Shown one piece after another: positions 39,401 through 50,680 of a DNA stretch of 64,000 nucleotides (its first letter is position 1; every line of letters begins with the position of its first letter). This DNA comes from Edolisoma coerulescens (lineage: Eukaryota > Chordata > Aves > Passeriformes > Campephagidae). The position numbers and the translations under genes were made by a program. The notes beneath the pieces were generated by a model that was not told where the DNA came from, did no database searches, and saw only the letters and a program-made list of their open reading frames with translations. The DNA lies in contig VWZW01004026.1 of the NCBI GenBank assembly GCA_013397115.1, positions 124,652 to 188,651 of the forward strand, given 5' to 3'.

Positions 39401-40645
39401 ACATTATCTTTTCAGCATTCACATATTTAATATAACAACCCACTTGTTGCCTTTTCCATTCCTGTATTTAGGAATAGAGACATAGACTCCTTCTGAGTCC
39501 CCATATTTCAAAGTATTTTAAAACTACTCTGAGTCACTTTCTACAATGGATAAATCCCACTGGTACTTGCAAGCAAAAGTAACTTATAGGTGTACACCTT
39601 TCAGTCCTGAGACTGTTCCTTCCTAAGCCATTTAGAGACATAATGTGGTGCTGACATTTAAGTCTCATTTAACCTCTATCTCAGTTATAAGACTTTCACA
39701 GTGGTGTGACTGCACATCATTTTAGTCTAACTGGAAATAACACCTTATGGTTTTGTAGCTGATGAAAACATAGGTGATGTCTCTGATAGGACTGTTATCA
39801 ACTATAAATGTACCCTTGTTTCTCTGATTGTAGCTGCTCTGTCTAGAGCTTCAGTGCAAGAAGTAACTTTGTCCTGAGGGGCTAATAGAGTGATTTGAGG
39901 AAGGCAGGCTATACTTTTAATTAGCCCTATTGATTCCTTACAAAAGCAACTCTAAGGTTTGTTTTGTTTTGTTACTGTTCAGAAGGGAGTAGAGATAGTC
40001 CCTGGAGTCCAGTGAACCTGTGGCAGCTTGACCTAAAGACTTTAGTGCTTTGTTAATAGCAGTTAGTTTCTCTTAAGAGTACACAGAGTTACAGAAGGCC
40101 TCTTAGAAAAATCTGAAAGAGAAGACACAAGATGTAGAGACAATTTGAGAGAGGAAAACCATACTAGGGATAGATATAGAAAAAGTTATCAGATGATTTA
40201 TGACGGGAAAAGGACCTGATGAATCCCACATTTTATGTAGAACAGAGATAGAAATGGCAAAACAAAGGCTGAGTTGTTGATTTAGAGCTTCTCCACCTTC
40301 AGACAAAGAAAAACTCGAACCAGGTAAAAAAATCCCACAACACGGCTCTTTTCTTTTATTTCTACCGCCCTGCACAAATACTCTGTCTGGTACAATGACC
40401 TATTCTGTCACAGTAAAAGGCTGACAGGTGATCACTTTCACATCGAAGTCTTTCATCTCTGAAGAAAGCACATTTCAATATCCATGGCTGGCTATTAGCT
40501 GATTCATGGCTTATGTACACAATCTTCACACTGTCACAATTGAATCATTTTATTCAACAGAGCAGAATTACACCCTGACTTTATGATAGGCTTCTTATTG
40601 CTTCTCACAATGGAAAGAAAGCAAAGTTGATTCCTCAACTCTTTT
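33425..40645. other. AT-rich unassigned DNA
   Basis: More than 7 kb without a supported gene, RNA gene or nameable element. Frames are at most 90 codons. Those at 38135-38365 and 40103-40375 (minus) have no recognised domain. A few homopolymer runs occur (36965-36984, 37276-37285). Confidence 0.5.
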
Positions 40646-40990
40646 CTTTTCTTTTTTCTTTTCTTTTCTTTTTTCTAATCTTTTNAATCTTTTTTCTTTT
40701 TCTGTTCTTTTCTTTTCTTTTCTCTTTTCTTTCCTTCTTTTTTCTTTTTTCTTTTCTTGTCTTTTCTTTTCTTTTCTCTTTTCTTTCCTTCTTTTTTCTT
40801 TTTTCTTTTCTTGTCTTTTCTTTTCTTTTCTCTTTTCTTTCCTTCTTTTTTCTTTTTTCTTTTCTTGTCTTTTCTTTTCTTTTCTCTTTTCTTTCCTTCT
40901 TTTTTCTTTTTTCTTTTCTTGTCTTTTCTTTTCTTTTCTCTTTTCTTTCCTTCTTTTTTCTTTTTTCTTTTTCCTTTCCTTTCCTTTCCA
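40646..40990. repeat. Polypyrimidine minisatellite, 54-bp period
   Basis: Almost pure C/T on the plus strand. From 40702 a 54-base unit recurs about five times, marked by CTTGTC at 40756, 40810, 40864 and 40918 and by a CTGTTC variant at 40702. The middle copies look identical. Each unit is itself made of CTTTT/TTTCC steps, so a (TTTTC)n microsatellite probably grew into a higher-order array. Because 54 is divisible by 3 and the purine strand has few stops, long Lys/Glu/Arg frames of up to 151 codons appear (40595-41130). These are not genes. One ambiguous base is present at 40685. Confidence 0.93.
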
Positions 40991-41751
40991 CATATGGGGG
41001 AGTGGATGTGATCTAGCCTCCAAATCTTTCCCTCTTTTGACTTCATTGTTGCCAGCTTTTCCTCCGGAGCTAAATATTCTCTCTCAAAAGAAGGCAAAGA
41101 CATGGTACACTCTATTTTCTCAAATATCAATGCATCAAATCTTTTTCATTCAAATATAGCTGGTTTTAAAAAACAAACCTCAACACCAGAAGATTTTGTA
41201 AAAGATGCAAACATCTCAGGAAGAGAAGGTAAAAATTCTCTAGTGGTAAAGTGTCTGTCCTCATCTTCTTACAGTAGTTTCAAAACCTTTGCAAAACCAA
41301 TCTGAACATGTATTTAGTTGCTCGAATTATTGTTATATGTCAGCACATGTACCTTTTGTAGATTTTTTTTATGGTAGGTTGTTTTTTTTTTTAAAATCCA
41401 GACATTGGGTTTTGGAATGTAAGGTCTAAAATCGGCAGTGGGATTTTGCGAGGAGAGTTCATGGCTATGCTACTCTGTGACTCCCTCCATCTTTAGGTTG
41501 TAGTAGACCACTTTTATCTCTAAAGGAGAAATATTCTCTTGTCTGCACATTATTTTCACATAAATCTAGCATTTGTGCACTAATAAGATGATTGTCAAGA
41601 AAATGGCAATTGCAAATATGTGCAATATAGGTTATACATTAAGTATGTAGAACATAACATTCTGTATTTAAGTATAAGGCATTTTGAAATTCACTTATCC
41701 AAGGTTAAGCACACGTTTTGTCATTTCATCAAAAGATCTCAGATTCTATAA
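40991..41751. other. AT-rich unassigned DNA
   Basis: No gene or nameable repeat seen. Confidence 0.5.
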
Positions 41752-42230
41752 TGGATTGACCTTGACTGGATGCCAGGTGCCTACCAAGCTGCTCTATCAG
41801 CCTTCCTCCTTATCAAGACAGGATGGGAAATATGATAAAATGCTTGTGAGTTGAGAAAAGGACGTGGAACAAACTCACCAATTTCTGTCCTGGTGAAACA
41901 GACTTGGCTTAGGGATATTAATTTAATTTAGTCCCAATCAAAAGTCAGAGTAGGTTAACAACAAATACAAGCAGATCTTGCACACTTTCCCCCCACCCCT
42001 CCCTTCCTCCCAGGCACAACTTCACCCTAGCATGGGGCCCTTCCACAGGGTGCAGTCCTTCAGGCACAGATGGGATCTCTGTGGGATCACAAGTCTGACC
42101 AGGAAACCTGCTCCAGTGTGGGTCCATCTCTCCATGGTGCCACAGATCCTGCTATGAGCCTGCCTCCAGCACAGGCTTCCAATGGGGACACAGCCTCCTT
42201 CAGGCACCCACCAAAACAACATAAGAGTTG
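41752..42230 (-). mobile_element. Truncated ERVL-type LTR
   Basis: On the minus strand the sequence ends with GGCACCTGGCATCCAGTCAA followed by GGTCAATCCA, the same kind of end as the LTR at 29926-30945 and its relatives. Upstream come a (G/A)-rich GGAGGGGTGGGGGG block (complement at about 41990-42012) and an A+T-rich poly(A)-signal region near 41917-41935. Further upstream are 'GACCCACACTGGAGCAGG' phrases near 42110 that also occur in the larger LTR. The 5' part (U3 start) is missing and no target-site duplication is seen. It is more eroded than the 30-kb copy. The upstream boundary is approximate. Confidence 0.68.
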
Positions 42231-44639
42231 AAGGAAGTACCTTGCTTTGTAGGCTAAGGGCAATAATGTACTGTTGTTTGGATAAACAATGTTGCTGAAG
42301 AGTAAATAAGCCACTTACCCTCCTTTACTGCAGCATGATGCCTTTTACTTCTTTACTGCTATCAAAAGTCATAAAAAAGTGGTTAAAATTTTCCCAACAG
42401 AGCATTGTATTGAAAGCCTTCCTTCACAGTTACCCTCATTAGGGAACTAGGTAACACCATTATCTAGTTGTTAAAAATAAGCAAGTAAAATTATGACGTG
42501 GAGACAAATTTACAGAGCAAATGAAGAGAGATTATATAGAATTCTCAACAGTGATGCTGCCTTGAAAAGAAAGAAGAAATCTGCTTGAGATAGGCAATGT
42601 CATTTACCCAGGTTCTTCATCTGAATGGTCATAGTTTTGAGGAACTGGCAAGGCAGAGGACAAGAGAATTGTCCTTGATTATTTCGAAGTCAAAATTCAC
42701 TATCAGAAAATCTTGGGAGAATAAAGCCTATGTATATTTGTGTACTTCTCGTCTTTGCTTAACTTTTATGAGCTGAACAAAATAGATCATTCATAAGTAA
42801 AAATCCTGTGGGTTTTTGTTTTGTTTTTTTTTTAAGATGAAACTGAAGATATTCAGCCCCCTCTTCAGTGTTACTGGAAGCACTGCTTTTGGGGATCTGA
42901 AAGGAAAAGGCCATTACGTCTCTAGGCCATAAAGGTCATTGAAGTCTGATAATCGGATTTATTAGGTCTGGGGTACAAAGTCTATTAATGCTTTATTTTC
43001 AGTGTTGACGGAGACAGTGGTTAAAATATTATTATGTGACTTCAAGGAAATACTGTCAAAAGTACTTGACACTTTGGTGTACTTGATTCACACAGAAATT
43101 GTACAAATACAACACTAAACTTAAAATCAGCAGATACAGGCGGAACTTTGCTTTGCTCCACTGGAATTGGCTCTTTTAGTAAACTGAACAAGGTTATTGC
43201 AGTGTTCCATAAATTCTACATTATCTCAGATTTTGCCAAAAATCATTTAGACACTAATAATAACTAATATACTCTTCATTTATTCAATATGTACTTGAGC
43301 AAATCTTACTCAGAGTAAAGCACCCTGTCTAAGACTGGCACTTTATCTGGAGAGGATTCCTCCCTGAAAACTGAAAAGTAGGGATGATTTATTTAAAAAT
43401 TGAATATTATTCATAAAGCAATTAAATCTACAAATCTATGAAGTATTTTTTTTGGAACTAAAATCACTTTTTTCTTTCTTTAAATGAGAAGTTAAAAATA
43501 TTTTGACCTTTCATGGTAAGTTTGAGTTGGATACACATGTATATTGTGGGGGTTTGAACTACTGAAAAGAAGAATCTTAAAAGGTGAAAAACACCAACTT
43601 AACCTTTAAATTGGCAGCCTTGGTGTTGATTTCAGGCTGAGAAAAACAAAAATAAGAATATTTGTTTTCCAGGGTGGAATACCTTGCCAATACCAGTCAT
43701 AATATGCATGTTAATGTATTGCCCCTGAGTAATTCATCTGTTCTTTGTATATGTGCTCTTTATGCCTGATTTCTTTGTTACTGGCAAAACAAATGACAGA
43801 AATAGCTGTGATCTTTATAGTTTCTATTCATAATGTGTCAACAGATCAAAACTCCTATTAGGCTTTTAATGAGAGGAGAGCTTGGAAGAGACAAAGATCT
43901 TAAAGCTTATTTTCTAGTTTTGAATTAGTGTTTCTCATGCATTAAAAAAAAAGGAGACAGAGTGTTTTACTATCATGCTTCTCAGTTGAAAAGTATCCCA
44001 CATAGTATTACTGCTCAGGCTTTTTTGTCTAAGGAGCTTAGATCTCCTTCTTTTTCCTCTCGTTATCCCCCTGCAATTTCACATTTTATTTTTCATGGTT
44101 TTATTATCTCAAGACAACATTATTAGAGCATAACAACTCATAATAATATTTTTCTACTCTTTAGCTCTTTCTAAAGACGCTGTTGTATATTGAGTCCTTC
44201 TTTAAGCATCAGATTTAAAATACAACTATGTGCCTGAAAATAGTCTTCTAATATGTTGTTTAGATGTGCGTCTAAGTAGGTTAGACACCTAAAATCTGCT
44301 CACCTCATTTATATCAGGTCCTTGGGATGTTTCAGAAATAATTTTAGGGTTGTCTCACGATAAAGTATTATCAGCTTTCAAAATGCACAGTGGCTAAACT
44401 GCAACAGTTGGTGGAAATTGATATGCATATGGTATTATGTATCAATACATATATCATGAATATAAATATAGATAAGTTGTTGTGGTTTTTTTGTTAAAAT
44501 GAACAATGGTAGTTTAAATCAGTTAAAAACTTCTTCTTCAAAGCAAAATAATCTGGTTTAGATTTAGATGTTTTGAGACACTTCTAATAGTTCTTTAACA
44601 TTTTACTTCAGTATTTAAAAACATTCCTTGACAAAATTG
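42231..44639. other. AT-rich unassigned DNA
   Basis: No gene or repeat recognised. GC content and frame lengths are unremarkable. Confidence 0.5.
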
Positions 44640-45807
44640 TTAGGATCGGAAGGGATGTCTGGAGATCATCTAGTTCTCCCCTCCTGCCAAGTTAGTGTCA
44701 TCTAGAGCATTTATAGAGGAATGCATCCAAGTGAGGTTTGAATGTCTCCAGAGAGGGAGTCTCCGTGACCTCCCTGGGCAGCCTGTTCCACTGCTCTGCC
44801 ACCCTCAACATAAAGAAGTTCTTCCTCATGTTGATGTGGAAGTCCTTGTGTTTTAGTTTATGGCCATTGCTTCTCATCCTGTTGATAGGTACCACTGAAA
44901 AAAGTCTGGTTCTGTCCTCTTGACATCCGCCTTAGAAATATTTACATGAATTAATGAGATCCCCTCTCAGTCTTCTCTTTTCCAGACTAAACAGGCCCAG
45001 CCCCCACAGTCTCTCCTCATAAGAGAAATGCTCCAGACCCCAACTCATCTTTGTGACCCCTTCTGGATCATCTCCAGTAGCTCCTTGTCTTTCTTGTACT
45101 GAGGAGCCCAGAACTGGACACAGCACTGCAGATGTGGCCTTGCTAGGGCCAAGTAGAGGGCCAGGATCGCCTCCCTCGACCTGCTGGCCACACTCTTCCC
45201 AATGCACCCCATTGGATTCCCAGGATCCCATTGGCTCTCCTGACCACAAGGGCACTGCCGACTCATGGTCAACTTGTCACCCACCAGCACTCCCAGGTCC
45301 TTCTCTGCAGGGCTGGTCCCCAGTAGGTCAGCCCCCAACCTGTGCTGGTCCTTGGGGTTATTCCTCCCCAGGTGCAGGACCCTGCACTTGCCCTTGTTTA
45401 GCCTCATTCGGTTTCTCTCCGCCCAACTCTCCAGTCCATCAAGGTCCCACTGAATGGCAGCAGAGCCTCCAGCTGTATCAGCCACTCCCCCAGTTTTGTA
45501 TCATCATCAAACTTGCTGAGGGTACATTCTATCCCTTCGTCCAGGTCATTGATAAACAAGCTGAATAAGGCTGGACCTAGTATTGATCCCTGGGGAATGT
45601 CACTGACTGCAGGTCTCCCACTGAGCTCTACTCCACTGATCACAACCCTCTGAGCTCTGCCATTTGGCAGCTCTTGATTCGCTGTTCGTTCATCCCACAC
45701 ACGAGCTTACCCACAAGAATGTTATGGGAGATGGTGTCAAAAGTTTTGCTGAAGTTGAGGTGGGCAACATCCACTGCTCTCCGCTCCTCAATCCACCCTG
45801 CCATGTC
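44640..45807 (-). mobile_element. CR1 LINE, 5'-truncated, RT to 3' part
   Basis: The best-preserved CR1 of the window, minus strand, about 1.17 kb. From its 5' side the translation shows an S-K-T-F-D-T block (first catalytic Asp) near 45760 and IPQGSILGPALFSLFINDLD near 45560-45600. The catalytic box follows as F-D-D-D-T-K-L-G near 45500, where related elements have F-A-D-D. Then come NKGKCRVLHLGRN near 45380, EKDLGVLV near 45290 and the RPHLQCCVQFWAPQYKKD stretch near 45100. The frame shifts at least once between 45404 and 45485 and again near 45050, so no functional enzyme is made. The 3' end near 44640 lacks a clear octamer tail. Confidence 0.93.
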
Positions 45808-48716
45808 ATAAAAACATCACCATAAAACCAGAAAATTGTTTTGGGCTGGTTTTCTTGGATATGTGGGACAAGAGAGTTTTGCTTTACAAATTAGATAATA
45901 AAAAAATTACTTTGTCTGTATCATACTTACCCTTCATTTAAGAAAAAACAACAGAGGAAATGCTACCCAATTGTAGTACTCATATGCATCTTTAAATACC
46001 AAAATACCTTCGATAATACACTTCAAAATATTCATAATATGGGAATATTTTCAGAGTAATTGCATCTGTAGGACAGAAAATACTGTGAATGTTAAATTGT
46101 AGCATTCTACAGATATTGGTGCACACAAGTGATAATAAATTACATGCAATAATTTTTTTAATGAAAATTAAATTTTGACAAATCATTAAACTGTACAGTC
46201 AATTCAGTCAAATGTTTGTATTGATTACTTTCAATACAGCTGCTGAATGGTTGCAGAAGAACCCTAGCTATTTAATTATAAACAAGAAAGGCCCCGGAAT
46301 TGATGTCTTTAGTTAGACCTTGAAAATTAGGTATAACAGTATAAAATGGAGGCTTTTTTTTTTTTTTNNNNNNNNNTTTTTTTTACTTCTGTGTTTATTG
46401 TTCTGTCTTTTTGTCTGGACTTCCTCATGTCCATTGACCTGGGTCTTTTTCTATATCTACATGGATGTCTAAGGAATCAAACTGCAGCATTTAAGCTCCT
46501 AAGAGGTTATTCACTGGTCAGTTGGAAATATGAATAGGAATTAAAAAAGGGGAAGGAGGTCCCGGTCTTCTGCTTAACATGACCCAAACTTTGTTCTAAA
46601 GAAGATTAATCCTAACACTGGGAATTTTAACATTGCTTCTCTTTCAAATGCAACTCCCTAACATAAGTTGTTTCACTTCGGTACACCAGCATTCATTCTT
46701 TATCAAGGAAAATATAGTCTGTACTAAAAAATGAAAGCATCCATGCAATTTCTGTCCAGTTCTCTTACAGTCTTCAAGTTCCACTAAGTTATACAGAACT
46801 GATTTCCCAGCAAACAATTGTCAAGCACTATACAGTTTTGACCTAAAACACAGCCATATATGAATAAATCTGTTTCTGGTTTCTTCCCAGAAATAGGCAT
46901 ATGTAGGTTTATAGGGCTTTCAAGAGATTCTGTAATCTAAGATATGAAAAGAATATACATGTATAAGGAACTGGATGATTAAAAAGTAGTAGTCCAGAGC
47001 TAGTAAATTGCTGCTTGGAATTCACCTTTGCCAGAAAAAAAAAGAAAAAAAGAAAAAAGCAAAAAGCAAAAAACTCAAAATGCAACCAGAGAATCATTGC
47101 ATGGGAGACACAAGTAGAAGGGCTTTCCTGGGAGCCCCAAGGTGGATGGAGAAAGTCAGCTAAGGCATCATCATGCACACTGTGCATCCTTACAGAGTCA
47201 CTTTTAAACTCACTGGATGAGCAGTGCCATCAGAGCTCATGGTACAAACCCTGAGCTGTCATTTCTCAGCATGTACTCTACATGGAGACAAAGCTGGAAG
47301 TCTGTTGATGTGAAGTAAAAGCAGCCTCTGTAGAAAGTCATATGAACCAGTGAACATCCCCTGCTGAGCTGATGCTGTTGAATGTCAAAAACACCATAAG
47401 TTTTAAGGTTTTCAGAATTAATTCCACAACCCTTATGTTTTTATAATTGTTTTTATATTATTATTTGGCAAACAACATTATTCTTCTTAAAATGCTAATC
47501 CAGGGTATTTTCTATCATTAATTTTTTATCTAGTATATAATGAAGGTTCACTCTTTAATCTTGGTCACTAAAAAAGCAATAACCCAAATCCTCCTTCCTT
47601 GTTCCTGAAACTTTGTCACACTAATTATTCAGTCAAAAGAATAAGATTGAGAAGTGAAAAAGGACATCACAAGGAAAAAAGATATAGCTTCCAAATTCAA
47701 AAGAGTCGCAGTAAAACATGTCGTTTATGATTCCCTCACATTCTATTGGGCAGGGTGACAGGCTCCCCGGGATGACAACTAATAACTTTTGAATAATTAC
47801 CTGGAAGCATCAAATTAGATAGCAGTTGTTTCTCTCTGGTTGCAGCTCCACCACCTTGGTGTGCCTTCATTCCATTAAGAATCTTAAGTGTTTAAATCAT
47901 CCATAGCTCCTATGACCTTTTCCAGTTGCCTTATTTCAAACTTCTCTGCTCCTTAATGCATCTTCATTCATTCTTTCTGTGTGACTTATGTTGCTCTCAA
48001 CATTTTTCTTGTTGACTTTTATCTCCTTTCTCCAGCTTCAGTATTTCAGTTGTGTTAATCCAGTTCTTTTTACTTTGTCTCTTCTTTAGTTACTCTTATT
48101 TTTTTGCATGATTTTAGAGATATCATTTGATCAATAAGGAAGTGTGGTGTATTTGAGAGAAGGGAAAGAAAGACATATTTCAGTACAAATCAGGAAAACA
48201 GAAAGATTATGTAAGCCATTTTTTTCTGGAAAACTCAGTCTTCCTCTGTGGGTAGAGGTGAATAAAAATAGAAAGGAAACTTCAGAAAAAAAAAAAAGAG
48301 TAGATAGTCAAATGCCATTTGCCTTTTTGCAGTTCACAGAAACCTTGTTCATTCAATAACATAAGAAGTATTGCAATGGTGCTTCTGAGAAGAAAACAAA
48401 ACCTCCCGGAATATGCTTCATGTTAAGAAAAATTTGGACATAATTTGTCAAAGTGGCATTCTATTTAAAGTAATGATGATAAATTTTAATATTATCCATT
48501 TTTCAGTGATTGGCTACACTGTTAAGATGAGCCACTGAACTCTTGTTCTTATTTTCAGTGGAAGAAGCTAACATGGTGATTGTGTTCCTTACAAGTAGAG
48601 AAAAGTCACCAGAACCAAGGCGCTCTGAATCAGATTGCAGATTACACTGTCTATTTAACTACCCATCTTGTCTGAGAGGAAGGGAATATAAAGCGTGGAT
48701 GCTTTAAAAAACCCAC
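45808..48716. other. AT-rich unassigned DNA
   Basis: No supported gene. An A-rich stretch lies at 47032-47075 and a gapped T run at 46354-46384. The frame at 46909-47187 (minus) includes that A-rich stretch read as Phe/Leu and is not credible. Confidence 0.5.
46368..46376. other. Assembly gap (9 N) in a T run
   Basis: Nine N with T on both sides: unresolved homopolymer. Confidence 0.98.
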
Positions 48717-48730
48717 CTACCAGAAATGAT
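48717..48730. repeat. 14-bp direct repeat, left copy
   Basis: CTACCAGAAATGAT, identical to 49577-49590. It looks like the target-site duplication of the insert between the copies. Confidence 0.7.
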
Positions 48731-49576
48731 AAAATTTGAAAAGAGCAGGTTGTGAGAAACTGAAATGCTAATGGTTAACAACTCAAACAATTGGCTATTT
48801 GCAAAAGCAGCAGGTGCTTTGATGACAGTGTTCGAGGTAACAGCCCAGGTGCACCTCCAGAGGCTGCAAGCTGGGGTTTGAGCCAGATAAGGGAACAGGC
48901 CTATAAAAAGTAGATCCTGCAATGTCAAGTAGTGTTTTTTATCATGCCAATATCCTCCCTTACACAACTGGCTCAGGTTTGAAAACTCCCCAGGAAAGGT
49001 ATCAGGACAGTCACATGTAGGCCTGAAGGCATCCATCCCTTCTGATGGTGCATAATTGGCTCAAATACGATGATGTGAGAGGCAGCTGTCATGCCTTAGA
49101 AGGGGCCATAAACCATCAAAACCCCCTGAAAGTGCCCCAGAATAATTTCTGAGGCCATCCACCAGAGGACTGTGCGTGATCCACAGTGTTGCAACGGATC
49201 CATAATGTTGCACCCTGCCAACCCTGCCCTCCCAGGAGAGGTACCTGGGCATTCCACCTGAACCTGAGCTTATATTAACCCACTGAACTTTGTGTTTCAT
49301 GGACTTTCCCCCATCCCTGATGAATCAAGAGAGCAACCATCACTTCAACCAAGAGACTCAAAATTGTAACTATTAGGTCTTGTCTCTGGATTCATGGGTG
49401 GTGATATCTTTCTACTCTTAACCTTTATTTCTCTTTCTGTCACATACCTTTTCTTAAGTGTTATTTTTATACTTTTATATTGCTATATTTCTACAGATAA
49501 AAAAAAAATATTGTAAAGAGATTTTTTCAGTTGTTAATGAAAAATATTTTAAAATGCATACATTAGAACTATATAG
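48731..49576 (+). mobile_element. Retroviral-LTR-like insert bracketed by 14-bp repeats
   Basis: The 846 bases between two exact copies of a 14-bp word are richer in GC than the flanks over much of their length. They carry LTR-like features: TGTGAGAAACTG at 48750, a TATAAAAA box at 48902-48909, a GC-rich middle, and a T-rich 3' part with CACATACCTTTTCTTAAGTG near 49442 followed by A10 at 49499. The vocabulary resembles songbird ERV LTRs, but I cannot name a family. A 14-bp duplication is too long for retroviral integrase (4-6 bp), so reverse-transcribed insertion by a LINE-type mechanism is an alternative. Frames at 48704-49036 and 49061-49300 (minus) are not credible genes. Confidence 0.55.
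48902..48909 (+). promoter_or_regulatory. TATA box of the LTR-like insert
   Basis: TATAAAAA preceded by AACAGGCC, about 150 bases from a TGTGAG start candidate. It supports the plus orientation of the element. Confidence 0.45.
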
Positions 49577-49590
49577 CTACCAGAAATGAT
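49577..49590. repeat. 14-bp direct repeat, right copy
   Basis: CTACCAGAAATGAT, exact match to 48717-48730. Confidence 0.7.
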
Positions 49591-50490
49591 GATACATTCA
49601 AATTGTCCCTTTTTTTTACTTAGTTTCTGGAGTAACTGTTGTCATAATGATTTCATGAAAAAAAGAGCAACATTTTGCATCTCAGTTTGCCATCTTGTCT
49701 TATATAAGCTACAAAATTTGTACAGAAAATTCTGGAATAATAATAATCAAAGATTCTGAAAAACAGAGCCCCTTTTAAAGTGTCAACCAAGCTGGAAACA
49801 AAGTGACTCATTTGTGTGGTTGCCTGGTTTGAGGGTGAGGAAGAGTTGTGTAGTGCACATAGAATAATTTTGCAATAAAAATCCTTGAGTAGTCACTGTT
49901 TCATTTTTTATCTGGGAAAAAAATTCATTCTGCATCTCTCAGTAATACGTGGGATGCTGTTTAAGTTTTATTATCCCCTACAAAGATGATTTCACGTTCT
50001 CCCATGGCAGTTTGTTCCAGTACTTAAATGTCCAAACAGTCAGAGAGGCTCTATCCCTTGTTAATCACCGTGTATGTTCCTCAGTATAGCTTGAGTCTAT
50101 AATTCCTTTTTAAGACTTGTAGACTCATAAGGTTTTAGACTTTTTCAGTTTAGAACATCCTCTTGTATTTGCATAAGACAACTACTTTTTCTCAGTGTGG
50201 GTCATTCTCTTATTCTTATTTCACATATTTTGCCACTGAATTTTTCTGATTTCTCTGATTTTTTTCATGTTCACACAGTAAGCTCATTCATATCAACACC
50301 ATGGTGCAAGCTATACTGTTGAACTTATGCAGTTTTGCTCATAATTTGACATATATATGCATGTACATGTAAAATTGTATAAAACAGATTATTTTATTAC
50401 ATATCTGCACTGTCTTTCTGATTTTATGTTTGGAGATTATTTTTTATATTGTATTTCAATATAACAGTATATTTGGGTATGTTTTTTTAA
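49591..50490. other. AT-rich unassigned DNA
   Basis: No gene or repeat recognised. Confidence 0.5.
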
Positions 50491-50680
50491 TGTGAGAGTG
50501 ACCAAGCACTGGAATAGATTGCCATGGGAGTTTGTGAAGTCTCCCACTTTGAATCATTCAAAAGAAATCTGGAAATGGAAGTGGGCAACTGGTTGTAATA
50601 TTCCTTCTTGAGCAGAGGTATTGTACCAGATGATTTTCAAAGGTCCTTTCTAATATCAACCATTAAGTTATTCTGTGATA
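50491..50680 (+). mobile_element. CR1 LINE 3' fragment, diverged
   Basis: Plus-strand remnant of the last ~190 bases of a CR1. It runs from GTGACCAAGCACTGGAATAG (complement sense of the EHWNRLP-type segment), through GAGCAGAGGTATTGTACCAG and CAAAGGTCCTTTCTAATATC, to the tail remnant TTATTCTGTGATA. More diverged than the 10-kb copy. Confidence 0.82.

Noticed and set aside
40595..41130. Long Lys/Glu/Arg-rich and Phe/Ser/Leu-rich frames on both strands
   Set aside because: They are produced by the stop-poor 54-bp polypyrimidine array whose period is a multiple of three; the peptide is a pure reflection of the DNA repeat.
45053..45568. 171-codon plus-strand frame
   Set aside because: It is the antisense shadow of the CR1 reverse transcriptase fragment encoded on the minus strand.
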